From positions 1 to 5,966 of the forward strand of contig DPVW01000381.1 in the NCBI GenBank assembly GCA_003529325.1: a stretch of DNA of 5,966 bases. The letters are read 5' to 3'. Below, piece by piece: positions 1 through 5,824 of this stretch (within the stretch, counting starts at the first letter, position 1; every line of letters starts with the position of its first letter). Below the pieces are notes generated by a model, which was given only the letters and a program-made list of their open reading frames with translations, made no database searches and was not told where the DNA came from. The position numbers were made by a program, and so were the translations under genes. The stretch is from Candidatus Latescibacterota bacterium. Its GTDB lineage: Bacteria > Latescibacterota > UBA2968 > UBA8231.

Positions 1-423
1 CGCTGTGACATCAAGTCCATCGCCTTGTTGCCGAATATCCTGGCAAAACAACTCGCTCACGAGGCCGGTGCGTACGAGGCACTCCTGTTCGATGAGGGGG
101 ATCGGGTGACGGAGGGTTCGTCAACGAGTTCCTTTCGTGTCACCGGGGGCGTCGTCTTCACCTCTCCTCCCGGGCCGCATATTCTGCCATCGATCACACG
201 AGGTGTACTCATCGATCTGATCAGAGAGTTGGGGATCGAGCTACGCGAGGAGTTTTCCTCCGTCGAGCAGTACAAGGAGGCGGATGAGGTCTTTCTGGCG
301 GGCACGACGACAGAGGCGATGCCGGTGATCGGCGTCGATCAGACCACCATCGGCGATGGCGTACCTGGGCCGATTACGCGGCTTATCCGCGAAGCCTTCG
401 TCGAGTCAATACAGGCGCGGTAG
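1..423 (+). CDS. dat: D-amino acid aminotransferase (class IV, PLP), 3' part
   Basis: Frame 1 is open from the left edge to the TAG at 421-423, giving 140 visible C-terminal residues; the start lies outside the window. The protein is a fold-type IV PLP enzyme that by family moves the amino group between D-amino acids (typically D-alanine) and 2-oxo acids such as 2-oxoglutarate, in the cytoplasm. The visible part opens with RCDIKS, whose Lys (nt 13-15) matches the Schiff-base lysine of Bacillus D-alanine transaminase. It continues with LLPNILAKQ, then VTEGSSTSSF, whose Glu (nt 112-114) matches the residue that contacts the PLP pyridine nitrogen. ILPSITRG, a late GTTTEAMPVI stretch and PGPITRLIREAF complete the family pattern to the C-terminus. 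RCDIK and the PGP tail favour D-alanine transaminase over branched-chain aminotransferase or aminodeoxychorismate lyase, although substrate cannot be proven from half a protein. Its stop is 10 bases from the stop of the convergent aldehyde dehydrogenase gene. Confidence 0.9.
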   Translation, partial: RCDIKSIALLPNILAKQLAHEAGAYEALLFDEGDRVTEGSSTSSFRVTGGVVFTSPPGPHILPSITRGVLIDLIRELGIELREEFSSVEQYKEADEVFLAGTTTEAMPVIGVDQTTIGDGVPGPITRLIREAFVESIQAR

Positions 424-433
424 ACGCAGCGGA

Positions 434-1843
434 TCAGTGGATGACGACCATCTTCGTCTCCGTCATCTCCTGAATCGTGTATTTCGGACCTTCCTTGCCC
501 ATGCCCGAGTCCTTGACACCACCGTATGGCATCATGTCGGCGCGCCACATCGTACCCCAGTTGATGTGGATGTTTCCTGATTCGACTTCTTGAGCGTATT
601 TGATGGCGCGGTCGATGTCCTGGGTGAAGATCGATGCGCTGAGCCCGTAGTTGGTGTCGTTGGCGATGGCTATGGCCTCGTCGATATCGTCGACCCTGGT
701 GAGGGCCACTGCCGGGCCGAAGATCTCATCACAAGAGACGCGCATGCCCGGGTCCACGTCGGCCAGGATCGTCGGCTGGTGCATGGTGCCGCTGCGGGAG
801 CCCCCGGTGACAAGACGAGCACCACCGGCGACGGCGTCCTGCACCCAGCTCTCGACGCGCTCGGCGTCGGACTCACGGATCATGGGACCCATGGCCGTAC
901 CCTCTTCGAGTGGGTTGCCAGTGGCGATTGCCTCGACCCGCGTCTTGAGGGCCTCGGTGAAGTCGCCATACACTTTGTCCTCCACAAGAATGCGCTGGGC
1001 GGAGATGCAGACCTGACCAGCGTTGGCGAAACCAGCGACGGCGACGCCATCGGCGACTTTGTCGAGGTCGGCGTCATCCATGACCACGACGGGGGAGTTG
1101 GAGCCCAACTCCATCGTCACCCGTTTCAAGCCTGCTGTACGACAGATATGCTCACCGACGTCCCGGGAACCAGTGAAGGAGATCTTGCGGATGCGCGGAT
1201 CGGAGGCGATGGCGTCACCGATACTGGCGCCCGCGCCAGTCATGACACTGACCGCCTCTGCGGGAAAGCCCGCCTCCAGCAGGATCTCGACGAGCTTGAT
1301 CGCTGACAGGGGGGTGTCGCTCGCCGGCTTGACGATGACGGCGTTGCCGGCGGCCAACGCCGGGCCGACTTTGTGGCAGACGAGATTCAGTGGGAAGTTG
1401 AAGGGGGTGATGGCGGCGACGACGCCGCACGGCACACGCAGGGTGAAGCCAAACTTTCCGGCGCCATTCGATGCCGCCGTCAGGTCCAGCGTTTCCCCCG
1501 TGAGCCGTTTGGCCTCTTCCGCCGACAGCGTGATGGTCTCCGCCGAGCGACTCGCTTCGCCGCGGCCCTCGGCGATGACCTTGCCCTCTTCCTGGGTGAT
1601 GGTCTGGCCCAGTTCCTCCTGGCGTTCATACATCAGTCGTGCCGCCTTGTCGAGCAACTGATAGCGTTCGAAGGCAGGCATTCTGCGCATCACCTGTGCG
1701 CCTTTCACCGCCGTGGCGATGGCGTCGGAGACGTCCTGGGGCGTGGATTTTGGGACGGTATCGATGATCTGATCGTCAAATGGATTGCGGACTTCGAGCT
1801 TATCGTCTTTGTCTATCCACTGACCGCCGATGTGCATCTTCAT
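434..1843 (-). CDS. NAD(P)-dependent aldehyde dehydrogenase (lactaldehyde/succinate-semialdehyde type)
   Basis: A 469-residue soluble aldehyde dehydrogenase of usual family length, which oxidises an aldehyde to a carboxylate with NAD(P)+. The N-terminus MKMHIGGQWID and the NPF motif near residue 20 are typical. ITPFNFPLN (145-153) holds the oxyanion-hole Asn149. VKPASDTP (171-178) and FTGS (223-226) form the cofactor site. The general base is Glu245 in MELGSNSP, and the nucleophile is Cys279 in FANAGQVCIS. EIFGP (373-377) and MPYGGVKDSGMGKEG near 438-452 close the pattern. The overall style recalls the archaeal lactaldehyde dehydrogenase group as well as succinate-semialdehyde and non-phosphorylating glyceraldehyde-3-phosphate dehydrogenases, so the substrate is open. 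The usual second Gly of ELGG is Ser248 here. The start at 1843 is chosen because it begins the family N-terminus and has AAAGGA 10 bases upstream; the frame stays open to 2107, but that extension overlaps the lipoprotein gene and shows no family similarity. A start at Met3 is possible. It lies 56 bases downstream of the lipoprotein gene, so cotranscription is likely. Confidence 0.93.
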   Translation of the reverse strand: MKMHIGGQWIDKDDKLEVRNPFDDQIIDTVPKSTPQDVSDAIATAVKGAQVMRRMPAFERYQLLDKAARLMYERQEELGQTITQEEGKVIAEGRGEASRSAETITLSAEEAKRLTGETLDLTAASNGAGKFGFTLRVPCGVVAAITPFNFPLNLVCHKVGPALAAGNAVIVKPASDTPLSAIKLVEILLEAGFPAEAVSVMTGAGASIGDAIASDPRIRKISFTGSRDVGEHICRTAGLKRVTMELGSNSPVVVMDDADLDKVADGVAVAGFANAGQVCISAQRILVEDKVYGDFTEALKTRVEAIATGNPLEEGTAMGPMIRESDAERVESWVQDAVAGGARLVTGGSRSGTMHQPTILADVDPGMRVSCDEIFGPAVALTRVDDIDEAIAIANDTNYGLSASIFTQDIDRAIKYAQEVESGNIHINWGTMWRADMMPYGGVKDSGMGKEGPKYTIQEMTETKMVVIH

Positions 1844-1853
1844 GGCTGGGTGT

Positions 1854-1859
1854 TCCTTT
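1854..1859 (-). promoter_or_regulatory. Ribosome binding site of the aldehyde dehydrogenase gene
   Basis: AAAGGA on the minus strand, 10 bases before the ATG at 1843. It supports that ATG over the longer open frame extending to 2107. Confidence 0.55.
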
Positions 1860-1899
1860 GTTCGCGTGAGGTCGATCGATGATGAATGTGCCTGACGCT

Positions 1900-2784
1900 C
1901 TAGGGTGTCATGGCACAGCGCACGCCGATTCTCGGACCATTGTTGTGTGGTTTTCCGTATAACCGCATGGCCACACGGATCTGATGTGCCGGCGCCTGGT
2001 ACGAGCCGCCCTTGATGACTTTCCTGTCCCCATTGAGGGGCCCGGGAGGGTCTTCGGCGCCGTCCGTCATGCGAAAATAATTGACGCCATACCAGTCCTG
2101 CACCCACTCTTCGGCATTACCTGACATATCCATGATGCCGAAGGGGCTGACGCCATCTGGGTAGGAGCCCACGGGAGCTGTATGGCGGTGGCCATCGGCG
2201 GCTGGTCCTGCTTCTGAACGGTAGTTCGCCCACCAGATGCCGTCGGCATTCGGCATGTCCTGGCCCCACGGGTATCGGCGCACACCGTCGCCGCCGCGCG
2301 CCGCATATTCCCACTCCGCTTCGGTGGGCAGTCGCTTGTCCGCCCACTTGCAGTAGGCATAGGCGTCAAACCAATTGAGGCCCACCGCCGGCTGCGTGTC
2401 ACCCGTCAGATCGTCGGTGAGATAACGTTGCTGGTGTGTATCGCTGACCTGATCGGGATGGTTCCATTTGCTTTCACCATCGCTGACAGCTCCGAGGAAG
2501 TTCTGATACTGAGCGTGTGTCACCTCGAATTTGTCGATGTAGAAGGTACTGAGTTTGACCGTATGCACGGGACGTTCGGCATGGAATGTCAGCAACTGGC
2601 CGGTGGGTAGATCCTCCACGTCTTCCGGCTGCCCACCCATCTGGAACTGCCCGGCGGGGATCAGGATCATCTTGGCGCCGTCATCGGTGATTTTTGTCGG
2701 ACTCGGGCCACAACTGGTGAGCGCCAGCGCGAGGCCGAGGACTGTGAGGCAACCGACTTTCTTGATTGTGCTTCTTCCGACCAT
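1900..2784 (-). CDS. FGE-sulfatase-fold (SUMF1-like) lipoprotein without catalytic cysteines
   Basis: A 294-residue predicted lipoprotein. Residues 1-24 form a signal peptide (KK at 8-9, hydrophobic core 11-22) ending in the lipobox LTSC with Cys25 as lipidation site. Gly26 at +2 does not signal inner-membrane retention, so outer-membrane or periplasmic anchoring is likely. Residues 36-294 are one formylglycine-generating-enzyme/sulfatase-modifying-factor domain: MILIPAGQFQMGG (39-51), DKFEVTHAQYQNFL (84-97), NWFDAYAYCKWADKRLPTEA (137-156), YPWG (171-174), a block from PVGSYPDG at 204 through SGNAEEW (221-227), KGGSY (258-262) and RIGVRC (285-290). In true FGE two cysteines follow the GGSY motif and carry out catalysis. 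Here the matching positions are Ala264 and Ile269, so sulfatase activation is unlikely and a binding or structural role in the envelope is inferred. The ATG at 2784 is preceded by a strong AGGAGGT. The dehydrogenase gene follows after 56 bases. Confidence 0.9.
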   Translation of the reverse strand: MVGRSTIKKVGCLTVLGLALALTSCGPSPTKITDDGAKMILIPAGQFQMGGQPEDVEDLPTGQLLTFHAERPVHTVKLSTFYIDKFEVTHAQYQNFLGAVSDGESKWNHPDQVSDTHQQRYLTDDLTGDTQPAVGLNWFDAYAYCKWADKRLPTEAEWEYAARGGDGVRRYPWGQDMPNADGIWWANYRSEAGPAADGHRHTAPVGSYPDGVSPFGIMDMSGNAEEWVQDWYGVNYFRMTDGAEDPPGPLNGDRKVIKGGSYQAPAHQIRVAMRLYGKPHNNGPRIGVRCAMTP

Positions 2785-2795
2785 GTTTCCGGGAT

Positions 2796-2802
2796 ACCTC
2801 CT
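2796..2802 (-). promoter_or_regulatory. Strong ribosome binding site of the lipoprotein gene
   Basis: AGGAGGT on the minus strand, 11 bases before the ATG at 2784. It is a near-perfect Shine-Dalgarno with a slightly long spacer, and it fixes the start of the lipoprotein. Confidence 0.75.
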
Positions 2803-2838
2803 GGTTTCAGGGACTTTAGCTAATAGGTATAGAATAAC

Positions 2839-2857
2839 GGAACCGGTCCCCGGTTCC
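2839..2857 (-). terminator. Perfect 19-base palindrome, possible terminator after the symporter gene
   Basis: An 8-bp perfect stem (GGAACCGG / CCGGTTCC) closes a 3-base loop. It lies 27 bases past the symporter stop and 54 bases before the lipoprotein start. Read on the minus strand it is followed by GTTATTCTAT, which is only moderately T-rich, so an intrinsic terminator is plausible but weak. A dyad operator for the downstream lipoprotein/dehydrogenase pair would fit equally well. If it terminates, those two genes need their own promoter in the surrounding 100 bases; I see no convincing -35/-10 pair there. Confidence 0.45.
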
Positions 2858-2884
2858 CGCCACTATTGACGGGAGAAAGTCGTC

Positions 2885-4339
2885 CTACCAACCCACACGC
2901 TGGCGGGTCTGTATGATCTCATCATCGACGTCCAGGAGTGGTCGGGGTGGGGTTGTGCTGCCAGTGGCCAGGCTGACAACGATCAGGGCGACGAGGGCGA
3001 AGGGCACGGCCAGCAGATCCGCGGGCCAGTCGGGGGCGACCCGCATCAGCACAAGCCATGAGACAAAACCGATGCCTATGGCTGCCAGCGCGCCAGGGCC
3101 ATTTGTCCGCGCCCACCAGATGCCGGCGGTGAGGGGCACGAAGAGTGTCGCCAACAGAATGGACCACGAATCAACCATCAAGTCGTACACCGATGTGCGG
3201 TGCAGGGCCAAAGCCAGGGCGAAGAGTCCACAGGCGGCCACCGACAGTCGGGAGAGGCGCAGACTGGCTGCCTCGGAGGCGTCGGGGCGAAACCAGCGGA
3301 GCAAGTCCCAGCCGATGACGCTTGCCGGCGCCAGCAGGGCGCTGTCCGCACTCGATAACAAAGCCGACAGCAGGGCGCCGGTGAACAGCACCAAAGCCGC
3401 CGCTGGCAGATACATCTGCGCCAGCTCCATCATCACCAGGTCCGGATCCACGAGATCGGGCAGGATCACGGCGCCTGCCATTCCGAGCAGGACGGGCAGC
3501 ATGCCGACGGTCAGATAGATGACGCCGGACAGGTAGGCGGAGCGCACCGCCACCTTTTCGTCACGACTCGACAGGGAGCGCTGAATGAGGTCCTGCCCGG
3601 CGAGATTGCCGAGACCGATTACGAGCCAGTTGCGGGCGTATCCGAACCAGGCCGATGCGTCGCCGTCGTGGGGATAAAGATCAAAGCGTTCCGCCGGAAT
3701 CTGTGCGGCGATGGCCGACCAGCCGCCCATCTCAGACAACAGAATCGGCGTCAGACAGACCATACCGACGACGAGGATGATGAGCTGCACAAAATCGGTC
3801 AGGGCTACCGCCCACATGCCCCCGGCGTAGGTGTATATGAGCACGACTCCTGCACCGACACAGATACCGAGCATGGGATCGAGTCCAGTCAAGGACTGTA
3901 GAATGCGTCCGAAGGCGACCATCAGAGCCGCCACCCAACCGATATAGGCCGGGATCGTGCACAGACTGGCGAGGACGCCGGCGTGACCGTTGAAGCGCTT
4001 CGTGAAGAAGGAGGCGACGGTCATGATGCCCATTCGGCGCAGGACCCGCACGTAGAACGCTCCCGCCAGGAACAGACAGAGGGCGGCGCCGAAGGGATCG
4101 GCGATGACGGCTTGAATCCCCCCCCCATAGGCGGCGCTTGCGGCACCGATACACAGTCCGCCACCAAACCAGGTGGCCGACAACGTCGCCGTCGCCAAGG
4201 GCAGCGACAGTCGCCGGCCTGCGACCAGGTAGTCGGCGGAGTCGCTGACGCGACGGCTCGCATAGAGACCGATGCCGAGCATGACGAGCACATAAAGTGC
4301 GAGACCGATCATGACATACATGCGCAGCAAGTAAGACAT
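2885..4339 (-). CDS. Sodium:solute symporter (SSS family)
   Basis: A 484-residue inner-membrane protein with about 13 hydrophobic segments, the usual size and build of SSS transporters (PutP, PanF, SGLT relatives), which couple uptake of a small solute to Na+ influx. Landmarks are SADYLVAGRRLSLPL (34-48), where family members carry a D-(Y/F)-x-x-A/G-R motif, and SATWFGGG (54-61) of the first core helix. YTYAGGMWAVALTDFVQ follows at about 169-185, then GQDLIQRSLSSRD (248-260). LLSALLSSADSALLAP (323-338) contains Ser329/Ser330 and Asp332 at the expected second Na+ site. The substrate cannot be read from sequence. Codons 72-74 are three GGG in a row, making a 9-G tract at 4118-4126. The start is uncertain: Met1 (4339), Met7 and Met10 are all possible and none has a clear ribosome site; Met1 is kept because the first membrane helix begins just after it. 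The gene is divergent from pspA. Confidence 0.92.
   Translation of the reverse strand: MSYLLRMYVMIGLALYVLVMLGIGLYASRRVSDSADYLVAGRRLSLPLATATLSATWFGGGLCIGAASAAYGGGIQAVIADPFGAALCLFLAGAFYVRVLRRMGIMTVASFFTKRFNGHAGVLASLCTIPAYIGWVAALMVAFGRILQSLTGLDPMLGICVGAGVVLIYTYAGGMWAVALTDFVQLIILVVGMVCLTPILLSEMGGWSAIAAQIPAERFDLYPHDGDASAWFGYARNWLVIGLGNLAGQDLIQRSLSSRDEKVAVRSAYLSGVIYLTVGMLPVLLGMAGAVILPDLVDPDLVMMELAQMYLPAAALVLFTGALLSALLSSADSALLAPASVIGWDLLRWFRPDASEAASLRLSRLSVAACGLFALALALHRTSVYDLMVDSWSILLATLFVPLTAGIWWARTNGPGALAAIGIGFVSWLVLMRVAPDWPADLLAVPFALVALIVVSLATGSTTPPRPLLDVDDEIIQTRQRVGW
4118..4126 (-). repeat. Homopolymeric G9 tract inside the symporter gene
   Basis: Nine consecutive C on the plus strand (G on the coding strand) encode Gly72-Gly73-Gly74 with three identical GGG codons. 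It is the longest homopolymer I noticed in the window. A one-base change would frameshift the transporter after about 74 residues. It may be a slippage site or simply Gly-rich coding. Confidence 0.8.
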
Positions 4340-4377
4340 TCGTGGTGTTGCCGAAAAGCATGGCTAGTCTCCGGTCG

Positions 4378-4394
4378 GTGGCGGTCGCCGCCAC
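4378..4394. repeat. GC-rich dyad A (GTGGCGG-3-CCGCCAC)
   Basis: A perfect 7-bp inverted repeat with a 3-base centre (TCG), located 39 bases upstream of the symporter start, inside its likely mRNA leader. It shares its arm sequence with dyad B about 32 bases away. It could be a protein-binding site or an RNA hairpin. Confidence 0.55.
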
Positions 4395-4409
4395 TCGATC
4401 AGGAGTCAG

Positions 4410-4427
4410 TGGCGGCAGACGCCGCCA
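4410..4427. repeat. GC-rich dyad B (TGGCGGC-4-GCCGCCA)
   Basis: A perfect 7-bp inverted repeat with a 4-base centre (AGAC). The left arm matches that of dyad A (GTGGCGG begins at 4378 and again at 4409). It lies 102-119 bases upstream of the σ54 -24 element, within reach of an enhancer site, and also within the likely symporter leader. Confidence 0.55.
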
Positions 4428-4478
4428 GCGGGGGCCTCGCCCAGCGCCCATCCAGATTCTGTTGGAACGTCCTAAGAT

Positions 4479-4508
4479 ATTATATTACAAAGTGTTAAGA
4501 TCAGTCTA
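4479..4508 (-). promoter_or_regulatory. Putative σ70 promoter for the symporter gene
   Basis: On the minus strand a consensus TATAAT (4484-4479) follows TAGACT (4508-4503, four of six bases matching TTGACA) with an 18-base spacer. It sits in the only strongly AT-rich patch of the divergent region. A start near 4472 would give a leader of about 130 bases containing dyads A and B. The -35 box overlaps the IHF-like site, so the two divergent promoters may interfere with each other. Confidence 0.45.
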
Positions 4509-4511
4509 TTA
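4499..4511 (+). promoter_or_regulatory. IHF-like binding site
   Basis: GATCAGTCTATTA matches the IHF consensus WATCARNNNNTTR at all defined positions except the first. It is centred about 50 bases upstream of the predicted pspA transcription start, next to an AT-rich tract. This is where IHF bends DNA in σ54 promoters to bring an upstream-bound activator to the polymerase. The assignment rests on consensus matching only. Confidence 0.5.
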
Positions 4512-4528
4512 GGTCTGCTTGTGACGGC

Positions 4529-4544
4529 TGGCACCGACCTTGCG
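4529..4544 (+). promoter_or_regulatory. σ54 (RpoN) -24/-12 promoter of the psp operon
   Basis: TGGCACCGACCTTGCG matches the σ54 consensus TGGCACRNNNNTTGCW at nearly every position. The invariant GG (4530-4531) and GC (4542-4543) are separated by exactly 10 bases. The predicted start is near 4555, giving a leader of about 84 bases before pspA. A σ54 promoter with an IHF site is the known arrangement for enterobacterial pspA, activated by the enhancer-binding protein PspF under envelope stress. No pspF gene is present in this window. Confidence 0.85.
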
Positions 4545-4627
4545 TAGCAGGGAGAGAGAATAGATCATCGCCAGTGGAGAGGGACCACTTCAGGCGTTAC
4601 CTTAACACTGCAGGCACTGGACGAGAA

Positions 4628-4632
4628 GAGGA
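4628..4632 (+). promoter_or_regulatory. Ribosome binding site of pspA
   Basis: GAGGA, 6 bases before the ATG at 4639. It selects this start rather than the in-frame ATG four codons later. Confidence 0.7.
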
Positions 4633-4638
4633 AGCATC

Positions 4639-5337
4639 ATGGCAAAGGGAATGTTCGCACGGATGACCGATATCCTGCGCTCGAACCTCAACGAGGCTCT
4701 CGATCGCGCCGAGGATCCGGAGAAACTGATTCGCCAGATGATCCGTGAGATGGAAGAAGCGGTGAACAAGGCGACTGCTTCGGTGGGTACCGCGGTCGCC
4801 AATCAGAAGCGCCTTGAGCGGCAGCATGACGAACGAGCCAATCAGGCGCAGGACTGGCAGCGCAAGGCAGAGCGCGCCGTCGAGGCTGATGAGGACGAAT
4901 TGGCACGCCGGGCGCTGGAACGGAAAACGGTCCTGCAGCGTACCGTGGAAGAATTGGCTCCCGCTGTCGAGGAAAGCCGCAAGACGGCGCAGCAATTGCG
5001 CGAGCAGTTGCGCGAGTTGAAAGGCAAGCTCGAAGAGGCCCGTACCCGTCAGGGTACACTGATGGCCCGCCATCGTGCCGCCGAGGCGCGCAAGAAACTG
5101 GCAAAGTCCCTCCACGGCCTTGGTGACGACGCTTTCTCCAGCTTCGAACGGTTCGAACAGCGTGTCGAGGAGAGCGAGGCGGTGGCCGAGGCCCACGCCG
5201 AGGTCGCATCCGACATCGACGATGTCGAGCGCCGTGTACGTGACCTCGACCGGGGTGCCTCCGTCGAGGAGGAACTGCGAGCCTTGAAGGATCGCCTGCT
5301 CAGCGAGCGTGCCGCTTCTCAGAGCACCGGCGCCTAG
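4639..5337 (+). CDS. pspA: Phage shock protein A (PspA/IM30 family)
   Basis: A 232-residue, almost wholly helical and highly charged protein with no signal peptide or membrane segment, close to the 222 residues of E. coli PspA. PspA is a peripheral inner-membrane, ESCRT-III-like protein that assembles on damaged membrane and, in enterobacteria, also restrains the activator PspF. The N-terminus MFARMTDILRSNLNEALD (5-22) fits the amphipathic membrane-binding helix. AEDPEKLIRQMIREMEE (24-40) is the family signature, with DWQRKAERA (72-80) further on. EARTRQGTLMARHRAAEA (133-150) matches the conserved second half of the coiled-coil hairpin. FERFEQRVEESEAVAEAHAE (169-188) matches the late FESFERRIDQMEAEAE motif. 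The start at 4639 has a good ribosome site. It is the first gene of an operon driven by the σ54 promoter at 4529, and the next gene begins 4 bases after its stop. Confidence 0.96.
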   Translation: MAKGMFARMTDILRSNLNEALDRAEDPEKLIRQMIREMEEAVNKATASVGTAVANQKRLERQHDERANQAQDWQRKAERAVEADEDELARRALERKTVLQRTVEELAPAVEESRKTAQQLREQLRELKGKLEEARTRQGTLMARHRAAEARKKLAKSLHGLGDDAFSSFERFEQRVEESEAVAEAHAEVASDIDDVERRVRDLDRGASVEEELRALKDRLLSERAASQSTGA

Positions 5338-5341
5338 AGCC

Positions 5342-5824
5342 ATGTCACGCTGGGGCGACACCATCGACAGCAAACTGAAACGGGCGGGGGCCCTGGTCCT
5401 CACATTCTGGACGGTCCTTCTGTTGCCCACCGGGTTGGGACTCGTGCTCCTGGGTGTCAGCACCCGGATCGAAAATCGGCAGTGGCAGGAGCCTCTCTCC
5501 GTCGGCGTCGGCATCGTCGCCGTCGGTGCCATCACCTGGTATCTGTCGCGCCGACTACACGAAGGTGCGCGCCAGGTGCGAGCCCGAATCGACGAGAATC
5601 GTATTCTGCGTCTGGCCAGTCAGCGTGCCGGACGACTCACGGTGATGGAGGCCGCCACCGAGACCGGCCTGACAGCGGCCGAATGCGAAGAGATTCTACG
5701 GGGCCTCGCCGAAGGTGGGTTCATCGAAATCGAAGTTTCTGACGCAGGCATCATGATCTACCGCTTTCCCGACGTCCTATACGGACAAGGTGGCGGCAGG
5801 TGGCACGAAAGGATTCTGGCATGA
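5342..5824 (+). CDS. Putative psp-operon membrane protein with winged-helix-like C-terminus
   Basis: A 160-residue protein I cannot assign to a named family. Two hydrophobic segments are visible, about 15-40 (LVLTFWTVLLLPTGLGLVLL) and 52-69 (LSVGVGIVAVGAITWYLS), joined by a short polar loop. A basic stretch follows (RRLHEGARQVRARIDENR, 70-87). Residues 88-144 read like a small winged helix: ILRLASQRAGRLTVMEAA, then ETGLTAAECEEILRGLAEGG, then two short strands (FIEIEV, IMIYRF). Such a domain could bind DNA or a protein partner from the cytoplasmic face. The ATG at 5342 lies 4 bases after the pspA stop, so translational coupling is likely; an upstream GTG (5309) in frame would overlap pspA and is less likely. 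The stop overlaps the next start as ATGA. By position it is probably a PspA partner in envelope-stress sensing, but it does not look like PspB or PspC of enterobacteria. Confidence 0.8.
   Translation: MSRWGDTIDSKLKRAGALVLTFWTVLLLPTGLGLVLLGVSTRIENRQWQEPLSVGVGIVAVGAITWYLSRRLHEGARQVRARIDENRILRLASQRAGRLTVMEAATETGLTAAECEEILRGLAEGGFIEIEVSDAGIMIYRFPDVLYGQGGGRWHERILA

Noticed and set aside
590..1882. Long plus-strand open frames (such as 590-1306, 1023-1661 and 1373-1882) opposite the aldehyde dehydrogenase
   Set aside because: They are antisense shadows of a GC-rich conserved gene, with low-complexity composition and no recognisable domain.
1871..1884. TCGATCGA palindrome between the lipoprotein and dehydrogenase genes
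   Set aside because: It is a short 8-base self-complementary word without a loop or T-tract; nothing distinguishes it from chance.
1844..2107. An 88-residue N-terminal extension of the aldehyde dehydrogenase frame
   Set aside because: It overlaps the lipoprotein gene in another frame on the same strand, has no aldehyde dehydrogenase similarity, and the ATG at 1843 has a ribosome site and begins the family N-terminus.
2864..2870. A TTGACG hexamer on the plus strand resembling a -35 box
   Set aside because: No -10 partner is visible and it would drive transcription antisense into the symporter gene.
3732..4451. A 239-residue minus-strand frame overlapping the symporter
   Set aside because: It is Arg/His-rich out-of-frame translation of the symporter gene.
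4573..4589. A small hairpin (AGTGG-7-CCACT) in the pspA leader
   Set aside because: The 5-bp stem with a 7-base loop is too weak and too common in GC-rich leaders to call a regulatory element.
5309..5341. An upstream GTG start for the pspA-downstream gene
   Set aside because: It would overlap pspA by 29 bases and adds 11 residues with no clear ribosome site; the ATG at 5342 sits 4 bases after the pspA stop, which fits coupling better.
4597..5535. A 312-residue minus-strand open frame across pspA
   Set aside because: It is antisense to a confident pspA, spans its promoter-proximal region and the next gene, and has no recognisable motif.
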